A stretch of DNA of 64,000 bases. Source: Schinkia azotoformans LMG 9581 (lineage in GTDB: Bacteria > Bacillota > Bacilli > Bacillales > Bacillaceae_J). This document shows positions 57,729-64,000 of the stretch, piece after piece (position 1 is the first letter of the stretch; each line of letters opens with the position of its first letter). Both the position numbers and the translations under genes were made by a program. The notes under the pieces are model-generated. The model saw only the letters and a program-made list of their open reading frames with translations. It was not told the origin of the DNA and made no database searches. The stretch covers positions 22,136-86,135 of the forward strand of contig NZ_AJLR01000125.1 of assembly GCF_000307855.1 (NCBI RefSeq). Direction: 5' to 3'.

Positions 57729-58778
57729 ATGGAAAATGTAAAAGGATACCATGTAGCAGTAGTTGGAGCAACAGGAGCAGTAGGGGAGAAAATGTTATCT
57801 ACACTAGAGAAAAGAAACTTCCCAATTTCAAAACTAACATTACTATCTTCAGAACGTTCAGCAGGCAAAAAGCTTTTATTCAAAGGTGAAGAGCATGTTG
57901 TTCAGGTGGCTAAGCCTGAAAGCTTTGAAGGTGTTGACATTGCATTATTTAGTGCCGGTGGATCAGTTTCAAAACAATTAGCACCGGAAGCAGCAAAAAG
58001 AGGAGCAATTTGTGTAGATAACACAAGTGCATTTCGGATGGACCCAGAGGTTCCATTAGTAGTACCAGAAGTGAATGAGGCTGATATTCATCAGCATAAA
58101 GGAATTATTGCTAATCCAAACTGCTCAACTATTCAAATGGTTGTAGCATTAGAACCAATTAGAAAAGCATTGGGCTTGAATAAGGTTATTGTTTCCACGT
58201 ACCAAGCAGTATCAGGTGCAGGTGCAATGGCAATTAAAGAAATGAAAGAGCAATCCCAAGCGATATTAAATGGGGAAGCATTTACACCAGAAATTTTACC
58301 ATGTGGTGCAGATAAAAAGCATTACCAAATTGCCTTCAATGCCATTCCACAAATCGATAAGTTTACAGAAAATGGCTTCACGTTTGAAGAAATGAAAATG
58401 ATTAATGAAACTAAGAAAATTATGCACATGCCTGAATTATCTGTAGCGGCAACATGTGTGAGAATCCCTGTGGAATATGGACATTCTGAGTCAGTTTATA
58501 TTGAAGTGGAGAAAGAAGGCGTTACTGTCCAAGAGTTGAAGGACCTTTTAGCTTCTGCTGAAGGAATTATTTTAGAAGATCAGCCTGAGGAGCAAGTATA
58601 CCCAATGGCATCTACTGCTGCTGGTAAATTTGAAACATTTGTTGGCCGTATTCGCAAAGATTTGGATAATGACAAAGGATTCCATATGTGGATCGTATCT
58701 GATAATTTATTAAAAGGTGCTGCATGGAATTCAGTTCAAATTGCTGAGCGCTTGATTTCATTAGGGATTGTTAAATAA
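57729..58778 (+). CDS. asd: Aspartate-semialdehyde dehydrogenase
   Basis: Reduces aspartyl phosphate to aspartate semialdehyde, precursor of lysine, dipicolinate, methionine and threonine. The 349-residue product has [17 protein letters not shown], active-site Cys132 in [13 protein letters not shown], and the His-containing [20 protein letters not shown] 57729 follows AGAGGGAAGGGG; the frame is open 38 codons upstream, but that stretch is AT-rich, has no family similarity and no ribosome site. Confidence 0.97.
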   Translation: MENVKGYHVAVVGATGAVGEKMLSTLEKRNFPISKLTLLSSERSAGKKLLFKGEEHVVQVAKPESFEGVDIALFSAGGSVSKQLAPEAAKRGAICVDNTSAFRMDPEVPLVVPEVNEADIHQHKGIIANPNCSTIQMVVALEPIRKALGLNKVIVSTYQAVSGAGAMAIKEMKEQSQAILNGEAFTPEILPCGADKKHYQIAFNAIPQIDKFTENGFTFEEMKMINETKKIMHMPELSVAATCVRIPVEYGHSESVYIEVEKEGVTVQELKDLLASAEGIILEDQPEEQVYPMASTAAGKFETFVGRIRKDLDNDKGFHMWIVSDNLLKGAAWNSVQIAERLISLGIVK

Positions 58779-58846
58779 ATCTAAATGATATATTCAACTT
58801 GGCACTAGAATAAAAATTATAACTACAACTTAGAAGAGGTGTCTCG

Positions 58847-60049
58847 ATGAAAATCATCGTCCAAAAGTTTGGCGGAACATCAGTTAAGGACGAAGATAGC
58901 AGGGTTCGTGCTAAATCACATATTGAAAAAGCTTTGAGTAATGGTTATAAGGTCGTTGTAGTTGTATCGGCAATGGGGAGAAAAGGTGATCCCTATGCGA
59001 CTGATACACTACAAAGCCTTGTAAACGTCTCAAAGATCAGTAATCGTGAGCACGATTTATTACTTTCCTGTGGCGAAACGATATCTGCCATTGTTTTTTC
59101 GAATATGCTAAATACAAACGGAATACCTACAATAGCCTTGACAGGCGCACAGGCAGGTTTTCATACAAATGATGAGCATTCAAACGCAAAAATAATAGAA
59201 ATGAAATGTGACCGTGTGCTAGAGGAACTTGAAACTCATGATGTTGTCGTAGTTGCAGGATTTCAAGGGTCTTCCAAAGCTGGTGAAGTAACCACTCTTG
59301 GTAGAGGCGGCAGCGACACATCGGCAGCGGCATTGGGTGTAGCCCTAAACGCAGAATTTATTGATATTTTCACAGATGTGGAAGGTGTAATGACCGCTGA
59401 TCCTCGAATTGTGGAGGGGGCACGTCCTTTAACAGTTATGACCTACAATGAGATCTGTAATCTAGCACATCAAGGTGCAAAGGTCATTCACCCCCGTGCA
59501 GTTGAAATAGCAATGCAGGCAAAGGTTCCACTTAGAGTACGTTCAACATATTCAAATGGACCAGGAACACTGGTTACTTCGGCTGTTGTGAATACAAAAG
59601 GCAGTGACATTCACGATCGGGTTGTTACTGGTATTGCGCACGTTCCCAATGTTACACAAATAACAGTAACACCGATTGAAGGGCATTATAATATTCAATC
59701 TGAAGTTTTCAAAGCAATGGCTCAAGAAGGAATTAGTGTAGATTTTATTAATATTTCACCAAATGCAATCATATATACAGTAATGGACAAAATGACAGAC
59801 CGTGCAATTGCCGTATTAAAGGAATTAGGCTATGAGCCAAAGGTAATTCGAAGCTGTGCTAAAGTTTCAGCGGTTGGTGCAGGCATGACAGGAGTTCCTG
59901 GAGTTACGGCTAGAATTGTAAGTGCTCTTTCTAAGGAAGGGATTCAAATTCTTCAGTCAGCTGATAGTCATACAACCATTTGGGTTCTCGTTCATGAGGA
60001 AGACATGGTTCGGGCTGTAAATTCATTGCATGACGAATTTTGTCAATAG
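58847..60049 (+). CDS. dapG: Aspartate kinase I (diaminopimelate-sensitive type)
   Basis: First step of the aspartate pathway. The 400-residue product has the kinase signature IVQKFGGTSVKDEDSRVRA, TLGRGGSDTSAAALGVALNA, and two C-terminal ACT domains (TQITVTPIEGHYNIQSEVFK and SAVGAGMTGVPGVTARIVSA). Its place between asd and dapA matches B. subtilis DapG, whose inhibitor is meso-diaminopimelate. ATG behind GAAGAGGTG. A dispersed repeat begins on its stop. Confidence 0.95.
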   Translation: MKIIVQKFGGTSVKDEDSRVRAKSHIEKALSNGYKVVVVVSAMGRKGDPYATDTLQSLVNVSKISNREHDLLLSCGETISAIVFSNMLNTNGIPTIALTGAQAGFHTNDEHSNAKIIEMKCDRVLEELETHDVVVVAGFQGSSKAGEVTTLGRGGSDTSAAALGVALNAEFIDIFTDVEGVMTADPRIVEGARPLTVMTYNEICNLAHQGAKVIHPRAVEIAMQAKVPLRVRSTYSNGPGTLVTSAVVNTKGSDIHDRVVTGIAHVPNVTQITVTPIEGHYNIQSEVFKAMAQEGISVDFINISPNAIIYTVMDKMTDRAIAVLKELGYEPKVIRSCAKVSAVGAGMTGVPGVTARIVSALSKEGIQILQSADSHTTIWVLVHEEDMVRAVNSLHDEFCQ

Positions 60050-60107
60050 AAAGCGAAGCGACCGTCAAGCGAAGTCTACTAGTCGCTGGGAGCTGTAGCT
60101 GGACTGT
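60050..60107 (-). repeat. Dispersed intergenic repeat, copy C (reverse orientation)
   Basis: Directly after the dapG stop. On the - strand it reads CAGTCCAGCTACAGCTCCCA, GCGACTAGTAGACTTCGCTT, then GACGGTCGCTTCGCTTTC, closest to copy A. It fills most of the dapG-dapA gap and leaves just enough room for the dapA Shine-Dalgarno. Confidence 0.7.
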
Positions 60108-60138
60108 GAAATATGAATTTTGTAAGGGGTTGAACAAA

Positions 60139-61008
60139 ATGGTTTTTGGTCGTGTCGGTACAGCCATGGTAACACCATTTGATGTAAATGGTAATATTGA
60201 CTTTGATAGGGCTACGGATTTAGTGAACTATTTGTTGGATAATGGAACGGATTCGCTGATTGTGGCTGGAACGACAGGAGAATCTCCTACTCTAACAACA
60301 GAAGAAAAAGTCGCTTTATATCGCCACGTCGTGGAGGTGGTAAATGGAAGAGTTCCAGTAGTTGCGGGGACTGGTAGCAATAATACTCGCGCCTCAATTG
60401 AACTGACGAAAAAAGCAGAAAAGGCTGGAGTAACTGCCGTCATGCTTGTTGCCCCTTACTACAACAAACCTGACCAAGATGGGTTATATGAGCATTTTAA
60501 GGCAATAGCAACTGAAACGAATCTGCCGGTTATGATCTACAATATTCCGGGGCGTTGCAGTATTAATATATCTGTAGATACAATTATTAAATTATCGAAA
60601 GTTAAAAATATCGTTGCTGTGAAGGAAGCGAGCGGAGACTTAAATGCAATGGCGGAAATTATTTCACTGACGGATGACGATTTTTATTTATACACCGGTG
60701 ATGATAGCAACACATTGCCAGTGTTATCAATCGGCGGTAGAGGTGTTATTTCTGTCGCATCCCACATTATTGGAAATGAAATGCAAGAAATGATTTCACT
60801 ATTCGAAAACGGAGATGTAAAAAAAGCAGCCCAATTACACCGGCGCTTATTGCCAATCATGAAAGGGCTGTTTATCGGACCTAATCCGGTGCCGCTTAAG
60901 TATGCATTACAGGCAAAAGGGATTGACACTGGTTCCGTAAGGTTACCGTTAGTCCCATTGCAAAAGGAAAAGCAATTAATAATTGATGATTTATTAAAAA
61001 AATACTAA
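60139..61008 (+). CDS. dapA: 4-hydroxy-tetrahydrodipicolinate synthase
   Basis: Condenses pyruvate and aspartate semialdehyde, the entry to lysine, diaminopimelate and dipicolinate. The 289-residue TIM-barrel product has AGTTGESPTLT (residues 43-53), APYYNKPDQDGLYEHF, Tyr134 in YNIPGRC and the Schiff-base Lys162 in VAVKEASGDL. ATG 60139 follows AAGGGG; the open frame upstream runs through the dispersed repeat and is not coding. Confidence 0.98.
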   Translation: MVFGRVGTAMVTPFDVNGNIDFDRATDLVNYLLDNGTDSLIVAGTTGESPTLTTEEKVALYRHVVEVVNGRVPVVAGTGSNNTRASIELTKKAEKAGVTAVMLVAPYYNKPDQDGLYEHFKAIATETNLPVMIYNIPGRCSINISVDTIIKLSKVKNIVAVKEASGDLNAMAEIISLTDDDFYLYTGDDSNTLPVLSIGGRGVISVASHIIGNEMQEMISLFENGDVKKAAQLHRRLLPIMKGLFIGPNPVPLKYALQAKGIDTGSVRLPLVPLQKEKQLIIDDLLKKY

Positions 61009-61022
61009 ATGATTGAAATTCT

Positions 61023-61050
61023 AAACGAGCCTATATTTAGGCTCGTTTTT
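61023..61050 (+). terminator. Rho-independent terminator of dapA
   Basis: Perfect 10-bp stem AAACGAGCCT / AGGCTCGTTT with a 6-nt loop, followed by T bases. It ends the dpaA-dapA gene run. Confidence 0.9.
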
Positions 61051-61052
61051 AC

Positions 61053-61082
61053 TTGTACTAAAATTCTTCCATACGGTATAAT
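61053..61082 (+). promoter_or_regulatory. Candidate sigma-A promoter of rnjB
   Basis: TTGTAC (61053-61058), 18-bp spacer, TATAAT (61077-61082), right after the dapA terminator and about 50 bp before the rnjB start. Confidence 0.6.
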
Positions 61083-61130
61083 AAATGCAAGTGACTTAGA
61101 GCGGTTCAAAACTGAATAGGAGGATAAGAA

Positions 61131-62798
61131 TTGGTAAAGAAAGAAAACAATCCAGTTAGAATATTTGCTCTTGGGGGCCTAGGGGAAATCGGTAAAAATA
61201 TGTATGTCGTTGAGGTAGGTCCTGAAATCTTTGTCATCGATGCTGGATTAAAATTACCGGAAGATGAATTGCTTGGAATCGATGCTGTAATCCCAGATAT
61301 TACATATCTACAAGAAAATGTTTCTCGAATTAAAGGGATCTTTCTTACCCATGGGCATGAGGACCATATTGGGTCGTTAGCTTATGTCTTAAGACGTATC
61401 CGGGTTCCAATATATGGAACAAAGTTGACGATTGGGTTAGTTGCCAATTTATTAGAGGAATCTGGACTGAAATATGGTAATTTGTTAAAGGAAATTCATG
61501 CGGATACGGTTTTGGAATTTGAATATGCTAGTGTATCTTTTTTTAGGACAACTCATAGTATTCCGGATTCGGTGGGGATTGTAGTACATACTTCACATGG
61601 AGCGGTCGTTCATACGGGGGACTTTAAATTAGATCAAACACCAGCAGACGGTGTTCGCTTTGACTTCTTTAAAATGTCTAGGCTCGGAAAAGAAGGTGTT
61701 CTTTGTCTATTATCTGATAGCACGAATGCTGAAATTCCTGGCACGACAGGATCTGAAAGCTCAGTAGGTGAAGAACTATGTGATTGTATACGAACTGCTG
61801 AAGGTCGTGTTATTGTTGCAACTTTCGCATCCAATATTCATCGTATACAACAAGTATTTGATGCAGCTGTGCTGACGGATAGAAAGGTTGCTATTATTGG
61901 CAATAGTATGAAACGGGTTATCGAAATATCGATGGAGCTTGGATATATCGACATTCCAGAAAAATTAATGATACCGATTTCAGAAATTGAAAAGTGGAAT
62001 GATCAACGTGTTCTTATCTTGACTACTGGTGTTCAAGGAGAACCTTTAGAGGCCTTGGCAAGAATGGCAGGTAAATCACATAAGCAAACCTCTATTAAAC
62101 CAGATGATACTGTCATTATTGCAGCTTCAACCATACCAGGTCATGAAAAGCTTGTTTCAACTACGATAGATTTACTTTTCAGGACAGGAGCTAATGTTAT
62201 TTACGGGCAAAGAAAAATAAATGTCTCCGGTCACGCCAGTCAAGAAGAGTTAAAAATGATGATCAGTGTCATGAACCCTATGTTTTTTATCCCGATCCAA
62301 GGGGAATATAAAATGCAGCGGGCCCATGCTAAGATTGCTGAATCTACAGGGATGGATTCAGACCAAATCTTTTTAATGGAAAATGGAGATGTATTTGAGT
62401 TTAAAAATGATCAAGCACGAATAGCGGGGAAAATTCCAGCTGGCAATGTGTTAATAGATGGCCTAGGGATTGGTGATGTCGGTAATATTGTTTTAAGAGA
62501 TCGACGACTATTATCTCAAGATGGCATATTAATCGTCGTAGTTACTCTATCAAAAGAAAAGAATCAAATTATTTCTGGACCTGAAATCATTTCAAGAGGA
62601 TTTGTATATGTTAGAGAATCCGAAGAATTATTTGATAAATCAAACGAAATCGTGCAGCAGATTATTATGAAGTGCATGAAAGATCGTACAATCGATTGGT
62701 CTACATTAAAAACAAGTATACGAGAATCGCTTAGTCACTTTTTATTCGAAAAAACAAAAAGAAGACCAATGATTTTGCCGATCATAATGGAAATTTAA
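61131..62798 (+). CDS. rnjB: Ribonuclease J2
   Basis: Metallo-beta-lactamase-fold RNase that pairs with RNase J1 in mRNA decay and rRNA maturation. The 555-residue product has HGHEDH at residues 74-79 (THGHEDHIGSLAYVLRR), VVHTGDFKLDQTPADGVRFD, LLSDSTNAEIPGTTGSES, a beta-CASP domain with TTGVQGEPLEALARMAG, and NVSGHASQEELKMMISVMNP. TTG start behind ATAGGAGG. The dapA-rnjB-tepA order identifies it as J2 (YmfA) rather than J1. Confidence 0.95.
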   Translation: MVKKENNPVRIFALGGLGEIGKNMYVVEVGPEIFVIDAGLKLPEDELLGIDAVIPDITYLQENVSRIKGIFLTHGHEDHIGSLAYVLRRIRVPIYGTKLTIGLVANLLEESGLKYGNLLKEIHADTVLEFEYASVSFFRTTHSIPDSVGIVVHTSHGAVVHTGDFKLDQTPADGVRFDFFKMSRLGKEGVLCLLSDSTNAEIPGTTGSESSVGEELCDCIRTAEGRVIVATFASNIHRIQQVFDAAVLTDRKVAIIGNSMKRVIEISMELGYIDIPEKLMIPISEIEKWNDQRVLILTTGVQGEPLEALARMAGKSHKQTSIKPDDTVIIAASTIPGHEKLVSTTIDLLFRTGANVIYGQRKINVSGHASQEELKMMISVMNPMFFIPIQGEYKMQRAHAKIAESTGMDSDQIFLMENGDVFEFKNDQARIAGKIPAGNVLIDGLGIGDVGNIVLRDRRLLSQDGILIVVVTLSKEKNQIISGPEIISRGFVYVRESEELFDKSNEIVQQIIMKCMKDRTIDWSTLKTSIRESLSHFLFEKTKRRPMILPIIMEI

Positions 62799-62804
62799 AA
62801 AGCG

Positions 62805-62836
62805 GAACTGACCACATTTGGTCAGTTCTTTTCTTT
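62805..62836 (+). terminator. Rho-independent terminator of rnjB
   Basis: Perfect 9-bp stem GAACTGACC / GGTCAGTTC with a 6-nt loop and TTTTCTTTT, 6 bp after the rnjB stop. Confidence 0.88.
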
Positions 62837-62903
62837 TATAGAATTAAATGCTCTGTTGGGATTCATACTATAGATACTTTGATTTAATGAAAGGAGTTCC
62901 ATT

Positions 62904-63671
62904 ATGGCAAATTTCGAAAACAAACCGTCTATGGAGCAAAGCGATTCCGATCAGGAACAAAAAGATGTTAAAGATTCTTTAGTAGATAAAATTCAACAAT
63001 TAGGGCAAACAAATGTACCGCAAATGGGACAGGAATCAAATATACATTGCTTAACAATCATTGGACAAATTGAAGGTCATATGCAATTACCACCGCAAAA
63101 TAAAACGACAAAGTATGAACATTTAATTCCACAAATTGTAGCGATTGAGCAAAATCCGAAAATTGAAGGGTTATTACTAATTTTGAATACGGTCGGTGGT
63201 GATGTTGAGGCCGGTCTTGCTATTTCTGAAATGATTGCATCATTATCGAAGCCGACCGTGTCGATTGTACTCGGTGGTGGTCATTCGATCGGAGTTCCGA
63301 TTGCGGTAAGTGCTGATTATTCGTTTATTGCTGAAACAGCAACGATGACCATCCACCCTGTTCGTCTAACAGGTCTTGTCATTGGGGTCCCACAAACGTT
63401 TGAATACTTAGATAAGATGCAAGATAGAGTTGTCTCATTTGTTACATCGCATTCTAACATAACAGAAGATCGTTTTAAGGAACTAATGCTTTCAAAAGGG
63501 AATCTAACCCGTGATATTGGTACAAATGTTGTTGGAAAGGATGCAGTAAAATACGGTCTTATTAATGAGGTTGGAGGGGTAGGTAAAGCAATTGCAAAAT
63601 TAAACCAATTAATTGAGGAAAAACGGATGACTACCTCAACCTCAACTAATGAAAGTGAGATTCTGCAATGA
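62904..63671 (+). CDS. tepA: ClpP-like serine protease TepA (translocation-enhancing protein)
   Basis: Cytoplasmic ClpP-family protein, linked in B. subtilis to preprotein translocation or signal-peptide turnover. The 255-residue product has a hydrophilic N-terminus, [20 protein letters not shown], the nucleophile Ser128 in [16 protein letters not shown] and His151 in [14 protein letters not shown] behind AAAGGAG. It overlaps ylzJ by 4 bp (ATGA). Confidence 0.93.
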   Translation: MANFENKPSMEQSDSDQEQKDVKDSLVDKIQQLGQTNVPQMGQESNIHCLTIIGQIEGHMQLPPQNKTTKYEHLIPQIVAIEQNPKIEGLLLILNTVGGDVEAGLAISEMIASLSKPTVSIVLGGGHSIGVPIAVSADYSFIAETATMTIHPVRLTGLVIGVPQTFEYLDKMQDRVVSFVTSHSNITEDRFKELMLSKGNLTRDIGTNVVGKDAVKYGLINEVGGVGKAIAKLNQLIEEKRMTTSTSTNESEILQ

Positions 63672-63889
63672 TCATGTATACGACAATGCCGCATGAATTA
63701 ATTTTTCAAGAAAACCTTGATTCCTACTCAAAACAGTCCATTATAAATGTCAATGGCTTATCATTAGTAGTGGAGCCACTTTCTAATGAAGAGTGCCGAG
63801 TTGTCCAAGTTTTAAGTACAAATCCATACGATTTTTTAAATAATGCTTACTCACCGGGATCAATTATCATGTTGAAACCACAATTTTAA
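63668..63889 (+). CDS. ylzJ: YlzJ-like small protein
   Basis: A 73-residue protein of unknown function always found beside tepA in Bacillus. It starts [20 protein letters not shown], has the middle [20 protein letters not shown] and ends [13 protein letters not shown]. The ATG overlaps the tepA stop, so translation is coupled. The next gene in this synteny is a SpoIIIE/FtsK translocase, expected beyond the window. Confidence 0.88.
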   Translation: MIMYTTMPHELIFQENLDSYSKQSIINVNGLSLVVEPLSNEECRVVQVLSTNPYDFLNNAYSPGSIIMLKPQF

Positions 63890-63932
63890 GTCGATTTTAT
63901 TAACATTATGGTATAATAAATAAAAACGAACG

Positions 63933-63965
63933 AAGCAGCCTTTTACTCGGCTGCTTTCCTTTTTT
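63933..63965 (+). terminator. Rho-independent terminator after ylzJ
   Basis: Perfect 8-bp stem AAGCAGCC / GGCTGCTT with an 8-nt loop and a T-rich tail (CCTTTTTT). A TATAAT-like -10 (63912-63917) lies just before it without a clear -35. Confidence 0.85.
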
Positions 63966-63971
63966 ATACTT

Positions 63972-64000
63972 TTTAACTTTATTCATTGAATAAAGTTAAA
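63972..64000. repeat. Palindrome at window end, copy of the hslU-codY repeat
   Basis: Perfect inverted repeat with 14-bp arms (TTTAACTTTATTCA and complement) around one central base. It shares AACTTTATTCA and TGAATAAAGTTAAA with the first palindrome at 927-954. Only one half of the double-palindrome unit is visible; the second would lie past the edge. Confidence 0.65.

Noticed and set aside
62841..62872. CATACTATA before tepA as a sigma-E or sigma-K -10
   Set aside because: The -10 matches CATAnnnTA, but neither an AC at 16-17 bp nor a sigma-E -35 is present at the right place, so the match is likely chance in AT-rich DNA.
107..63694. Many open frames of 60-180 codons on the - strand and in other frames, for example 3943-4386 (-), 15455-15997 (-), 22069-22485 (-)
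   Set aside because: Each lies wholly or mostly inside a strongly supported + strand gene, lacks a Shine-Dalgarno, and has composition typical of the reverse of coding sequence; none shows a family I recognise.
1..64000. CRISPR arrays, tRNA or rRNA genes, insertion sequences, prophage or defence systems
   Set aside because: I read the intergenic regions on both strands and found no regularly spaced direct repeats, cloverleaf-type genes, transposase or phage genes; all genes fit conserved Bacillus synteny.

Overview
The window is low-GC DNA from an endospore-forming, motile member of the Bacillaceae (Bacillus sensu lato). The gene order closely follows the Bacillus subtilis segment hslU-codY-fla/che-rpsB ... 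rnjB-tepA-ylzJ. Dipicolinate synthase genes, sigD, swrB and swrD, a PolC-type polymerase and RNase J2 all support this. The genus cannot be fixed from the sequence alone. Every protein gene I accept lies on the + strand, most with tight spacing or short overlaps. I found no tRNA, rRNA, transposase, prophage or CRISPR array.

Region 1 (1-1850): the 3' part of hslU, a double-palindrome repeat, then codY and its terminator. Region 2 (about 1860-29890): the fla/che operon. It runs flgB-flgC-fliE-fliF-fliG-fliH-fliI-fliJ-ylxF-fliK-flgD-(flagellar operon protein)-flgG/E-swrD-fliL-fliM-fliY-cheY-fliO-fliP-fliQ-fliR-flhB-flhA-flhF-flhG-cheB-cheA-cheW-cheC-cheD-sigD-(small unknown)-swrB. It encodes the basal body, the switch, the export apparatus, the hook, the chemotaxis core and the sigma factor for late flagellar genes.

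Region 3 (29890-43450): rpsB, tsf, pyrH, frr, uppS, cdsA, dxr, rseP, proS and polC, covering translation, UMP kinase, ribosome recycling, undecaprenyl and phospholipid precursors, intramembrane proteolysis and replication. Region 4 (43450-53240): the rimP-nusA-rnpM-ylxQ-infB-rbfA-truB-ribF-rpsO-pnp cluster; ylxP, normally between infB and rbfA, is absent. Region 5 (53240-64000): ylxY, mlpA, ymxH, then dpaA-dpaB-asd-dapG-dapA (aspartate-family and dipicolinate synthesis for spores), rnjB, tepA and ylzJ, ending in a palindrome that resembles the one after hslU.

Most of this is conserved housekeeping sequence. The less ordinary signals lie between genes: (a) an 11-bp hairpin exactly between a strong Shine-Dalgarno and the TTG start of swrD, which would bring the two to optimal spacing when folded; (b) four diverged copies of a ~55-60 bp dispersed repeat, three of them directly after stop codons; (c) a palindromic repeat at both ends of the window; (d) a promoter plus terminator-like hairpins before rimP-nusA that look like a NusA autoregulatory attenuator; (e) a nested hairpin leader before rpsB; (f) a sigma-K-like promoter before dpaA. 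No stretch over 300 bases lacks a gene; the two largest gaps (1798-2064 and 43448-43735) are described.
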